Shown: piece after piece, positions 17,978 through 24,542 of the stretch
How positions within the stretch are numbered: the first letter of the stretch is position 1
How the letters are laid out: each line of letters opens with the position of its first letter
Source: a virus
Virus record (IMG/VR): IMGVR_UViG_3300013010_000057
Coordinates: 1-26,897 of that record
Length of the DNA: 26,897 nucleotides
Direction: 5' to 3' (one strand)
Made by a program: the position numbers and the translations under genes
The notes under the pieces: model-generated
Database searches by the model: none
What the model was told of the DNA's origin: nothing
The model's input: only the letters and a program-made list of their open reading frames with translations

Positions 17978-18774
17978 TACTCATCTCCTTCCGATATTTC
18001 ATCTTCTTCATATAAATCACCACGAGTCAATGCTTTAACTTCTTGGAATGTAGCAGCTATATCAATCTCTACTGGTTGACCATCATCATGAAAAGCATTA
18101 GTCTGTGAATTATATGTGGTTTGTAAGTTTAATAGGTAACACTCTTTAATTATTGGCATATATTTATTTCTAGAGCCACCATTAAAAAATTCTATTTTAA
18201 ATCTATTTGGATATTTTAACTGTGAAGCGCCAGCTTCTTCCGGGTACATATTTTCTCTAAAGAAGTGCTCAATGTCTAGTGCGATATCAGCTTCTTTGGC
18301 ACTTTCTGATACAAGTTTAAATGTAAACCCGAAAGACCTAATACCACTTCCGGTATATTGTGTTTCCGTATATGGATTAGATGCAATACCAGCTCTTAGT
18401 TTGGCCGCTCCACCTAAAGCTGCACCAGCCCCAGCAGAACCTAATGCATTACCGACCAGACCACCAGCATCTGCTGCTAATCCACTAACATCCGCGCCAG
18501 TAATATTGTTACCCTCAGTATTAAATGCACTTTCAGCTGCACCAGTTGCTCCTAAATCAATACTAGTATATGATGCTGAATCTGGTACTGAAAACCCCTG
18601 AGGGATAAACAAGTGGCAACAAGGGCCATCGTCGGATTCGCCTAGTACTTTAAATCTAACATGAGCAGTACCCTTATCTGATTCCGATCTAAGTGATGAT
18701 GGGAATACGAGTATGGTATTGCTATCACCCTTCTCTGCATCACTATTAATGGTATTAGCAAGTTTGTTAAGCAT
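17977..18774 (-). CDS. 48: Tail-tube cap / baseplate-tube junction protein, gp48-like, 265 aa
   Basis: The C-terminal two thirds contain GIRSFGFTFKLVSESAKEAD, EHFFRENMYPEEAG and PVEIDIAATFQEVKALTRGD, the pattern of the tail-cap/tube-initiator family (T4 gp48 and gp54 are related to the tube protein gp19). Residues of about 95-130 are a Gly/Ala-rich low-complexity stretch. At 265 residues it is shorter than T4 gp48 (364). A divergent late promoter precedes it, and AAGGG lies 9 bases before the ATG. First gene of the minus-strand baseplate operon. gp48 rather than gp54 is preferred because the plus-strand gene at 19874 is the better gp54 candidate; the two labels could be exchanged. Confidence 0.7.
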   Translation of the reverse strand: MLNKLANTINSDAEKGDSNTILVFPSSLRSESDKGTAHVRFKVLGESDDGPCCHLFIPQGFSVPDSASYTSIDLGATGAAESAFNTEGNNITGADVSGLAADAGGLVGNALGSAGAGAALGGAAKLRAGIASNPYTETQYTGSGIRSFGFTFKLVSESAKEADIALDIEHFFRENMYPEEAGASQLKYPNRFKIEFFNGGSRNKYMPIIKECYLLNLQTTYNSQTNAFHDDGQPVEIDIAATFQEVKALTRGDLYEEDEISEGDE

Positions 18775-18787
18775 ATGTATTTACCCT

Positions 18788-18795
18788 TATAAATA
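18788..18795 (+). promoter_or_regulatory. T4-type late promoter for the plus-strand head/tail operon
   Basis: A perfect TATAAATA core on the plus strand in the 46-base divergent region. Initiation about 6 bases downstream gives a leader of about 20 bases containing AAAGG (18808-18812), 8 bases before the gp4 ATG. Confidence 0.7.
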
Positions 18796-18812
18796 ATAAT
18801 TTACTATAAAGG

Positions 18813-18820
18813 TATTTATA
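18813..18820 (-). promoter_or_regulatory. T4-type late promoter for the minus-strand baseplate operon
   Basis: A perfect TATAAATA on the minus strand. Its 8 bases are exactly the spacer between the gp4 ribosome-binding site and the gp4 ATG on the other strand. Initiation at about 18807 gives a leader of about 33 bases for the gp48-like gene, including its AAGGG (18784-18788). Confidence 0.7.
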
Positions 18821-19267
18821 ATGGCTTACAGAGGGAAATACACAATTAAAGACAAACGAAAGTACATGGGTGATGCCAGTAAAGTCGTTTATCGTTCTCT
18901 ATGGGAGAGACAAGCATTTAAGTGGTGTGAATCAAACCCCAGAGTTAAGAAATGGAATAGTGAAGAGGTTGTTGTTCCATATAAGTGTAAAACAGACAAT
19001 AAACTTCATAGGTACTATGTAGACTTATTAATCGAACTTGATAATAGAGAGATTATATTAATTGAGATTAAACCAAAGAGTCAAACTATGCCACCCAAGA
19101 AAGGTGCTCGTAAAACCAAAAGATATATTAATGAGGTTACATCATACATTAAAAACACCTCTAAGTGGGAAGCTGCACAACAATATGCAGACCATAAAGG
19201 TTGGAAATTTCAAGTGTGGACCGAAGACACTTTAACCAATCTTGGTATCAAACTAATAAAGGGATAG
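18821..19267 (+). CDS. 4: Head completion nuclease gp4, 148 aa
   Basis: Matches the T4 gp4 (gp50) head-completion family in length (T4: 150 residues) and motif. It has the PD-(D/E)xK nuclease layout also seen in TnsA: E29 in YRSLWER, D68 in YYVDLL, and E82 and K84 in IEIKPK. It acts on packaged heads before tail joining. The start is fixed by AAAGG 8 bases upstream and the late promoter at 18788. It is the first plus-strand gene; in T4 gene 4 lies beside 53 and 5, which here lie just across the divergent region. Confidence 0.9.
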   Translation: MAYRGKYTIKDKRKYMGDASKVVYRSLWERQAFKWCESNPRVKKWNSEEVVVPYKCKTDNKLHRYYVDLLIELDNREIILIEIKPKSQTMPPKKGARKTKRYINEVTSYIKNTSKWEAAQQYADHKGWKFQVWTEDTLTNLGIKLIKG

Positions 19268-19275
19268 TATAAATA
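19268..19275 (+). promoter_or_regulatory. T4-type late promoter filling the gp4/gp2 intergenic gap
   Basis: TATAAATA begins at the base after the gp4 TAG and is followed by GTAGT and the next ATG at 19281. The 13-base gap is therefore nothing but promoter. The predicted start site falls on or beside the ATG, and the nearest AAAGGG is about 20 bases upstream, too far to be an ordinary ribosome-binding site. A transcript from here would be leaderless. Confidence 0.65.
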
Positions 19276-19280
19276 GTAGT

Positions 19281-19874
19281 ATGTCTATATTCGATAAAAT
19301 CAGTGCCGCGGCATTCAGAGCAGGAATCCGATCTAGGACCCCAGAATCCGAAGAGTGGTTCGGTAAAAAGGTAAAAGAACTTGCTGTTCCTTCTAGGACT
19401 AAAATTCTTAAGGATGATGCACTAGAGAAACAGACTAAAATTCGTGTAGGTGATATGGTCATGTATTTTTATGATCCTAAAACAAAAGAAACCCTACCAT
19501 ACTATGATAAATTTCCATTAACTATTATTGTAGGTCCTGCACCAGGCGGATTCTATGGATTAAATCTCCATTATGTTAACCCTGTTGCACGTGCAAGATT
19601 ATTAAATGAATTATTTAAACTTGCACCTAAAGATTTAAAACCAGATTCTCGTTTAACCCGATTAACATATGACTTGTTGCAAGGGGTTAAGAAGTATAAA
19701 GAATTTGAACCATGCTTTAAAAGGTATTTAGTATCTCACGTCAAGTCACAGATGTCACGTGTGCCTATGACCGACTGGGAAACAGCAATCTATCTACCAA
19801 TACAGCAATTTAAGAAGAAGAGCGCCCGATCGGCCTGGGCTGATTCCAGAAAAGTGTACCAGGGAGGCAGATAA
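19281..19874 (+). CDS. 2: Probable DNA end protector, gp2-like, 197 aa
   Basis: Conserved-looking features are the N-terminal MSIFDKISAAAFRAGIRSRT, the central YYDKFPLTIIVGPAPGGFYG followed by LNLHYVNPVARARLL, and the basic C-terminus (QQFKKKSARSAWADSRK). I associate this pattern with proteins of T4-like marine phages annotated as DNA end protector gp2, which caps DNA ends in filled heads and blocks host RecBCD in T4. T4 keeps gene 2 beside gene 4, and here it follows gene 4. The net charge is strongly basic, fitting DNA contact. I cannot verify homology to T4 gp2 by eye. Its stop overlaps the next start (TAATG). Confidence 0.55.
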   Translation: MSIFDKISAAAFRAGIRSRTPESEEWFGKKVKELAVPSRTKILKDDALEKQTKIRVGDMVMYFYDPKTKETLPYYDKFPLTIIVGPAPGGFYGLNLHYVNPVARARLLNELFKLAPKDLKPDSRLTRLTYDLLQGVKKYKEFEPCFKRYLVSHVKSQMSRVPMTDWETAIYLPIQQFKKKSARSAWADSRKVYQGGR

Positions 19875-20503
19875 TGTCCATTGATAATTTAAAAAGTATA
19901 ATCAGTAAACGAGGTGGACTTGCAAAGACAAATAGATTTCAAATCTTTTTTACACCACCACAGGGTAATCTGTTAAGTACCCAAGGATTAGTAGGAGCAA
20001 TTACATCTGGCGGCGGCCTTAAATCTATGGTAAATGACCCTAGAGATATTTCTCTCTTATGTGAGAACGTAACGATTCCCGGTCGACAGATTGCAACACT
20101 TGATTATCAAGCAGATAAACAGGCAGTAAAGATACCGTATTCCTTTATTAATGAAGATGTGACGTGTTCCTTCTTACTCACCAATGATTATTATATGAAA
20201 ACTATGTTTGACGATTGGTTAGAACAAGTATTTAATACTGAATCATACCGTGCAAAATTTAAAAAAGATTTTACTTCGGATGTTGTTATACAGCAGCTGA
20301 ATGAAAAGAATATTCCCGTATATGGAGTTAGGTTAGAAAATGCCTTTCCTACCACAATTACTGGAATTGCTCTGGACAATAACAGTGAAAGTGCTGTCCA
20401 GAAAATTAGTGTAACATTCAGTTACGATAACTATGTACCAGAAGGGCCGTTGTCTTCAACAGCGTCAGCATTCAGAAGCGCGATACCATCTGGTCTTATA
20501 TAA
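19874..20503 (+). CDS. 54: Tail-tube-family protein, gp54-like tube initiator, 209 aa
   Basis: Shows the gp19/tail-tube pattern: LAKTNRFQIFFTPP near the N-terminus, LCENVTIPGRQIATLDYQAD, SFINEDVTCSFLLTNDYYMK, and a C-terminal NIPVYGVRLENAFPTTITGI followed by a beta strand (VQKISVTFSYDNY). T4 gp54 starts tail-tube polymerisation on gp48 and shares the fold of gp19. It could instead be a second tube protein. gp54 is favoured because it is beside hub-assembly genes and the tape measure and not beside a sheath gene. GGAGG precedes the start, which overlaps the upstream stop by one base. Confidence 0.6.
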   Translation: MSIDNLKSIISKRGGLAKTNRFQIFFTPPQGNLLSTQGLVGAITSGGGLKSMVNDPRDISLLCENVTIPGRQIATLDYQADKQAVKIPYSFINEDVTCSFLLTNDYYMKTMFDDWLEQVFNTESYRAKFKKDFTSDVVIQQLNEKNIPVYGVRLENAFPTTITGIALDNNSESAVQKISVTFSYDNYVPEGPLSSTASAFRSAIPSGLI

Positions 20504-20518
20504 TTTTAGGAGATTATA

Positions 20519-21223
20519 ATGGCATTACCAAAACTTAATAGTGCGAGCTATGAAACAACTATCCCTTCTACCGGTCAGGTTATTACTTTTAGACCTTATC
20601 TAGTAAAAGAGGAAAAGATATTAATGATGGCACTAGAGTCTAATGATCAGAAACAGATTGTTAAGGCAACTAAGGATATGATATCCTCTTGTGTGATAGA
20701 TGATATTAATATTAATAAATTAGCTACATTTGATATTGAAAGTTTATTCTTACAACTTAGATCAAAATCTGTTGGAGAATCTATAGGACTTAAAGTCAAG
20801 TGTGATCATTGTAGTACACAGAACGATGTGAGTGTTAACTTTGATGAAATTGGAGTTGATGTACCCAAAGATGACGGTGTAATTATGATTACCGATACAG
20901 TCGGTGTTCAAATGAGATACCCATCATTCGATGATATATCATCCATTAACCCTGATAAAGAGGAATCCATTGAAACCGCATTTGATATTATTATGAAATG
21001 CATTGATAGTGTGTTTGATGAAGATAATGTTTATCCTGCTGCAGCAGAGGGTAAGACTAAAATGAGAGATTTTGTGGAGTCTTTAAATACTGCACAATTC
21101 CAATCACTGGCAAATTTCTTTGAAACCATGCCAGTACTAAAGACTACAGTAGAATTTAATTGTACTGCATGTAAAGAGGATAATTCTACGGAATTAAAAG
21201 GTCTACAAAGTTTTTTTACGTAG
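20519..21223 (+). CDS. 26: Baseplate hub assembly protein gp26-like, 234 aa (0-frame product)
   Basis: Belongs by motif to the T4 gp26 baseplate-hub family: N-terminal ALPKLNSASYETTIPSTGQV, then ITFRPYLVKEEKILMMALES. Two CxxC pairs at residues 95/98 (CDHC) and 215/218 (CTAC) probably bind one zinc ion. The length is near T4 gp26 (208). AGGAGA sits 5 bases before the ATG. The frame ends ...QSFFT at a TAG directly after seven Ts (21211-21217), where a -1 shift would join it to the gp51-like sequence. In T4, gp26 and gp51 are needed for hub assembly with gp27, gp28 and gp29. Confidence 0.85.
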   Translation: MALPKLNSASYETTIPSTGQVITFRPYLVKEEKILMMALESNDQKQIVKATKDMISSCVIDDININKLATFDIESLFLQLRSKSVGESIGLKVKCDHCSTQNDVSVNFDEIGVDVPKDDGVIMITDTVGVQMRYPSFDDISSINPDKEESIETAFDIIMKCIDSVFDEDNVYPAAAEGKTKMRDFVESLNTAQFQSLANFFETMPVLKTTVEFNCTACKEDNSTELKGLQSFFT

Positions 21224-21405
21224 GCCTCTCTCACGATAGCCTAGTTAATCACTACAAGACTAACTTCGCGATGATGCAGCATCATAATTATAGTTTAACT
21301 GAACTAGATAATATGATGCCTTGGGAAAGGGAAATATATGTCGCGCTCTTACAGGAGTGGATAAAGGAAGAGAACGAAAGAATTAAAAAGGAAAATAAAA
21401 GATGA
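20519..21405 (+). CDS. Predicted gp26-gp51 fusion by -1 ribosomal frameshift, 295 aa
   Basis: Reading gp26 to 21217 (233 codons) and then slipping back one base adds 62 codons that start YVGLSHDSLVNHYKTNFAMM and continue through HHNYSLTELDNMMPWEREIY to a Lys/Glu-rich helix and TGA at 21403-21405. These residues resemble gp51-type hub-assembly proteins of marine T4-like phages. The -1 frame has a TAA at 21181-21183 and no ATG, GTG or TTG before the slip site. Its first ATG (21271) would drop the conserved-looking LSHDSL part. The stop overlaps the next gene start (ATGA). Position just upstream of the tape measure matches the frameshifted chaperones of lambda (G/GT) and P2 (E/E'). Confidence 0.65.
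21211..21217 (+). promoter_or_regulatory. Slippery heptamer T_TTT_TTT for -1 frameshifting
   Basis: In the gp26 frame the codons are AGT TTT TTT ACG TAG, so the seven Ts fit X_XXY_YYZ exactly and the 0-frame stop comes two codons later. Three bases further on, TAGGC (21221-21225) can pair with GCCTA (21238-21242), a possible short stimulatory stem. Eight bases more of inverted repeat (ATGATG-CAG-CATCAT) follow at 21271-21285. Confidence 0.6.
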
Positions 21406-21716
21406 CCGAAGAAAATAAAACTCATCCAGCGGACACTAATGGCGATGGTAAAGTATCTAAGGAAGAGCATGATATGTACTTGGAATTTAAAAGAAAAGAA
21501 CTTGATGACCAAGATGCTATGCGAGATGCTCAGAGAAAGATGGCATGGTTTGCTCTCTTAGGCATGTTACTATATCCATTTGCTGTGGTAATAGCAAGTT
21601 GGTCAGGACTCAATGAAGCTCAGTCAACTCTGGGTTCTATGGCGCCAACATACTTTGTAGCCGTAGCAGGTATTGTAGCAGCCTTCTTTGGTGCACAGGC
21701 CTTTACTAAAAAATAG
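21402..21716 (+). CDS. Two-TM membrane protein with an EF-hand, 104 aa, unknown function
   Basis: Residues 11-22 (DTNGDGKVSKEE) match the 12-residue EF-hand calcium loop at every key place: D1, N3, D5, G6, a hydrophobic at 8, and E12. A charged helix follows (LEFKRKELDDQDAMRDAQRK), then two predicted membrane segments at residues 48-67 (AWFALLGMLLYPFAVVIASW) and 82-101 (YFVAVAGIVAAFFGAQAF). There is no signal peptide. The start overlaps the gp51-like stop (ATGA), and the tape measure begins 9 bases after its stop, so it is coexpressed with tail-hub assembly. By position it could be an analogue of T4 gp28, a membrane-associated hub component encoded between 27 and 29, or a holin-like protein. 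Neither can be shown from the sequence. Confidence 0.8.
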   Translation: MTEENKTHPADTNGDGKVSKEEHDMYLEFKRKELDDQDAMRDAQRKMAWFALLGMLLYPFAVVIASWSGLNEAQSTLGSMAPTYFVAVAGIVAAFFGAQAFTKK

Positions 21717-21725
21717 GAATGACCG

Positions 21726-23462
21726 ATGAAAGATAATCCCACACCACCTGATAATCAAGAAGATCCTTTTGCGGGCCTCACCAAGGGGTTGCAGGAACAG
21801 AATGCTCTGTCTAAGGCAGCTGCTGACAATAAGTCTTTAGCAGATAATTTACAGAATCAGTTATTAAATGACTCCGTAAAGTTAAACGATGAACAGAGAA
21901 AGAGTATGGAAGAAATGGTCCGGACTCTACAGTCTAAGGATCCTGCTGATTTAGAGAGGCAGAAAGAAGCAAGGGCACATGCAGATAAGGTATTGGAAGC
22001 TTTAGAAGGGATCTTATCTAACACTGAAGACCTTGGCAAGATTGATGGGCCAGTTGCAGGTGTGAGTGCAGCATTACTCGCCATTCCAGTTGCACTATTG
22101 GCATTGGGTGCTGGGTTCGCAGTGGGTGTGGCAGAATCATTTACTAAAATTATTAAGGTATTTACTAAGGTAATATTCAAAGCAGTTAATGCTGTAACTA
22201 AACTTTTCGGAATTGATCTTGCTAAGATCGGTAAAGGTTTAGGTAAATCAATCACCGGATTCACTAAGGGTTTTGGAGCATCAATTAAAGGTATTGGAAC
22301 AGGAGCATCTGCACGTATCGCAAAGATTGCGGATAGTATCGGAGATATATTTAAGCCTCTCACTAAGGGTTTAACTAACATTAAGAGAGCATTCACCGCT
22401 GGATTTGCAGGATTAAAGACATTTAGAACAGCTACGGGCCAGTTTGGTAAAGTAGGGTTCTTTGGTAGACTGGGAGGTGTATTCCAATCTCTTACTAAAC
22501 CCTTTAAAGCTATAGGTGGTGTAGTTAAGAGCCTTAAGGACTTTGTACTAACCCCTATTAAGGCGGTAGGCAGCAGCTTGCGTTCTCTTAAAGGTGCAAT
22601 GCCGGGTGGTGGTGTGAGTAAAATTATTAAACCAGCAGTAGATACCATCAAAAGAATTGTAGGCATACTAAAAAGTGTCGCTAAAGTTGCTGGTGGTTTC
22701 GGTAGAACACTAGGTAGGTTATTCTTACCAATAACTGTTATTATGTCACTCTTCGATACATTCAAAGGTGCTATGGCTGGGTTTGATAAGTACTCGGAGA
22801 AAGGTTTCCTAGAAGGTATTATAGGTGGACTTTTCGGCGGTATATCTGGATTCCTAGAAGGTTTTATTGGTCTTCCATTAGACTTATTAAAGAGCGGCAT
22901 ATCGTGGATTGCAGGTAAGTTAGGTTTTGAGAATTTTTCCGAACAACTCGATTCATTCTCTTTTAAAGATTTAATTGCAAACCTATTCACTTCTATTACT
23001 GATACCATTGTAGGCTTCATAGGTAGTATCAAAGATTCTATTGCTGATATCGGTATTGGAGGTTTAATTCAGAATGTCGCTTTAAACCTATTAAAGATAT
23101 TTAAGAAGATTGTCACATTCCCTTCTGCAGTAGCATCAGGTGCGATGCATGCAATTGCAGCAGCTATGCCTGGGGGAGAGACTCCGGGTGAAGGGTTCAT
23201 GCGCGGATTTAACAAAGTATTTACTGCAGGTGATGATAGTATAGACTCTATGAAAGTCCAAGGTGATGGCCTTAACGAGAAAGGCGAAGAGATTAAATCT
23301 ATGTCTGGTGAGAACGAGCTAGAGAAATCATCTGCTCAACCAACTGTTGTCTCTGCAGTGAATGCTGTAACATCAGATAATTCTACTACTAGGGGTGGGG
23401 ACACATATGTTATGTCACCTAGTAAGCCTAATAGAAGTAGAGAAGCATTAGCCAGTAGATAA
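21726..23462 (+). CDS. 29: Tail tape-measure / hub protein, gp29-like, 578 aa
   Basis: Length is close to T4 gp29 (590 residues), the tape measure of a tail of about 100 nm. Residues 20-100 are charged and helical, probably coiled coil. Residues 108-160 are hydrophobic (PVAGVSAALLAIPVALLALG). The middle is a series of KGxG/KSxxG amphipathic helices, and residues 330-400 contain another hydrophobic stretch (LFLPITVIMSLFDTFKGAMA, then LEGIIGGLFGGISGFLEG). This is the usual tape-measure make-up. AGGA lies 7 bases before the ATG. It is the last plus-strand gene, follows the gp26/gp51 chaperone-like pair, and converges on gene 32. A long antisense frame across it is a shadow. Confidence 0.75.
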   Translation: MKDNPTPPDNQEDPFAGLTKGLQEQNALSKAAADNKSLADNLQNQLLNDSVKLNDEQRKSMEEMVRTLQSKDPADLERQKEARAHADKVLEALEGILSNTEDLGKIDGPVAGVSAALLAIPVALLALGAGFAVGVAESFTKIIKVFTKVIFKAVNAVTKLFGIDLAKIGKGLGKSITGFTKGFGASIKGIGTGASARIAKIADSIGDIFKPLTKGLTNIKRAFTAGFAGLKTFRTATGQFGKVGFFGRLGGVFQSLTKPFKAIGGVVKSLKDFVLTPIKAVGSSLRSLKGAMPGGGVSKIIKPAVDTIKRIVGILKSVAKVAGGFGRTLGRLFLPITVIMSLFDTFKGAMAGFDKYSEKGFLEGIIGGLFGGISGFLEGFIGLPLDLLKSGISWIAGKLGFENFSEQLDSFSFKDLIANLFTSITDTIVGFIGSIKDSIADIGIGGLIQNVALNLLKIFKKIVTFPSAVASGAMHAIAAAMPGGETPGEGFMRGFNKVFTAGDDSIDSMKVQGDGLNEKGEEIKSMSGENELEKSSAQPTVVSAVNAVTSDNSTTRGGDTYVMSPSKPNRSREALASR

Positions 23463-23486
23463 AAAAAGGGACTCCGAAGAATCCCT
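23461..23486 (-). terminator. Rho-independent terminator after gene 32 (UUCG tetraloop)
   Basis: On the minus strand AGGGATTC-TTCG-GAGTCCCT forms an 8-base-pair stem (one G-U pair) closed by a UUCG tetraloop and followed by seven Ts. It starts 38 bases beyond the gene 32 stop and overlaps the stop codon of the convergent tape-measure gene. A clear intrinsic terminator for the replication operon. Confidence 0.85.
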
Positions 23487-23524
23487 ATAACCTATAACAG
23501 GTTTATCCTAAGGTAAGGATTCTT
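23477..23524 (+). terminator. Possible plus-strand hairpin between convergent genes
   Basis: AAGAATCC (23477-23484) and GGATTCTT (23517-23524) are perfect inverted repeats enclosing a second hairpin, AACCT-ATAAC-AGGTT (23489-23503). The following bases are T-rich but interrupted. It may end plus-strand transcripts from the tape-measure gene or protect their 3' ends. It competes with the minus-strand terminator for the same bases. Confidence 0.4.
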
Positions 23525-24432
23525 TAGTTCTCTTTAGCCAACTTAGCAAAGTAGGATAAAGTATCATCTTCATCATCACTTGAGGCTGATGACTCCATGA
23601 CAGGAGCAGCTGTTGCCGCCTGTGCCATTGGGGTTTCATTAACCACACTCATTGCCGGCATGTCCATTGATGGAGCACCTGCATCAATACCCAAAACTTT
23701 ATTCATCTTAGATTTTAATTCATCATATGACTTATAGTTCTCTGGCTTGAGAAAGTCTTGCAGAGAGTATAGTTTCCCATACACATTCTCTAGTCTCTCT
23801 TCATCACCATCAAATAGCGCGGTTGGTTTAGCAAACTCTGACTTGTCATAGTTAACCCATCCTTCTACTTTACGGATCTTGATTTTAAACTCAGCACCTT
23901 CCCAGAAGTCGTAAGGATTGATAGGAGTCTCGTCCTCAAATGCAGGCTGCATTGATTCCATAATCTTATCAAAGATTTTCTTACCGAACTTGTAAAGGAA
24001 TACTTTACCTTCGTTCTCTGGGTTACTAGGATCAGAAACAACCAGGATATTACTTACATAATGTAACCTGCGCTTTCTTTCTCTAGCAACGGCTTTATCT
24101 TCATCACGGCCAGAGTTCCATAGTAAACCGTTGGATTCACTTACTGGATCATCTTGACCAATTGAAGTTAAAGAGTTTTCAATATACCAAAGACCAGTAG
24201 GACCTTTAAATCCGTGATCCCAATATCGTACCCAAGGAAGGTCTTCACCCTCTTGTGCTGGTAAGAATCGGACTACGGCATAACCGTTTCCTGCTTTATC
24301 TCTGGTTGGTTTCCAAAACCTATCATCACCGTAACCGGATTTTGATTCTGTTTTAGTGGATACTGCTTCTGCAGCTTTTACGAGTTTGTCGATTGACGAG
24401 CCTCGAGAGCTCTTTAGGTTTGCAAATGACAT
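23524..24432 (-). CDS. 32: Single-stranded DNA-binding protein gp32, 302 aa
   Basis: T4 gp32 homologue of nearly identical length (T4: 301). Key segments are YAVVRFLPAQEGEDLPWVRY, the conserved SNILVVSDPSNPENEGKVFL, YKFGKKIFDKI, and an acidic C-terminal tail (SSDDEDDTLSYF) that in T4 recruits replication partners. The protein contains no cysteine at all, so the zinc site of T4 gp32 (His64, Cys77, Cys87, Cys90) is absent, as I recall for cyanophage versions. GGAG lies 8 bases before the ATG. It has its own consensus promoter and leader, consistent with high expression, and ends at a strong terminator. It coats ssDNA during replication and recombination and works with gp59 next door. Confidence 0.95.
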   Translation of the reverse strand: MSFANLKSSRGSSIDKLVKAAEAVSTKTESKSGYGDDRFWKPTRDKAGNGYAVVRFLPAQEGEDLPWVRYWDHGFKGPTGLWYIENSLTSIGQDDPVSESNGLLWNSGRDEDKAVARERKRRLHYVSNILVVSDPSNPENEGKVFLYKFGKKIFDKIMESMQPAFEDETPINPYDFWEGAEFKIKIRKVEGWVNYDKSEFAKPTALFDGDEERLENVYGKLYSLQDFLKPENYKSYDELKSKMNKVLGIDAGAPSMDMPAMSVVNETPMAQAATAAPVMESSASSDDEDDTLSYFAKLAKEN

Positions 24433-24501
24433 TTACTTTTCTCCGTATGTGCATTGTATTACGGCATTATCGCCGTTTCTATTGTATTTCACTTTATTCA
24501 T
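24433..24501 (-). CDS. 22-codon upstream ORF in the gene 32 leader
   Basis: An ATG at 24501 opens a frame beginning MNKVKYNRNGDNAVIQCT and ending at a TAA directly adjacent to, and in frame with, the gene 32 ATG. It spans the leader hairpin and contains the gene 32 ribosome-binding site. No good ribosome-binding site precedes it. It may be a leader peptide, a tiny gene or chance. Confidence 0.35.
   Translation of the reverse strand: MNKVKYNRNGDNAVIQCTYGEK
24461..24476 (-). promoter_or_regulatory. Hairpin in the gene 32 mRNA leader, possible operator
   Basis: On the minus strand ACGGC-GATAAT-GCCGT is a perfect 5-base-pair stem with a 6-base loop, about 30 bases before the gene 32 ATG. The bases between it and the ATG are A-rich and unstructured. 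T4 gp32 represses its own mRNA by binding a structured nucleation site and the adjacent unstructured leader, so this may be an analogue. That is inference. Confidence 0.4.
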
Positions 24502-24513
24502 GATTACTTGTAT

Positions 24514-24542
24514 ATTATACATCAAACAAACACATTTGTCAA
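24514..24542 (-). promoter_or_regulatory. Consensus sigma70 promoter for gene 32
   Basis: Minus-strand TTGACA (24537-24542), a 17-base spacer and TATAAT (24514-24519) are perfect matches to the bacterial housekeeping consensus. The -35 box lies in the last codons of gene 59. The predicted start near 24507 gives a leader of about 75 bases. Confidence 0.85.

Noticed and set aside
21271-21405. Independent gp51 gene starting at the first ATG in the -1 frame
   Set aside because: It would be only 44 residues, lacks a ribosome-binding site, and leaves out the upstream LSHDSLVNHY segment that reads as real protein. The frameshift explains more.
21857-23032. 391-codon open frame antisense to the tape measure
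   Set aside because: Its translation is Ile/Leu/Pro/Asn-rich and lacks domain character, as expected from the complement of a biased gene. The plus-strand reading has tape-measure features and a ribosome-binding site.
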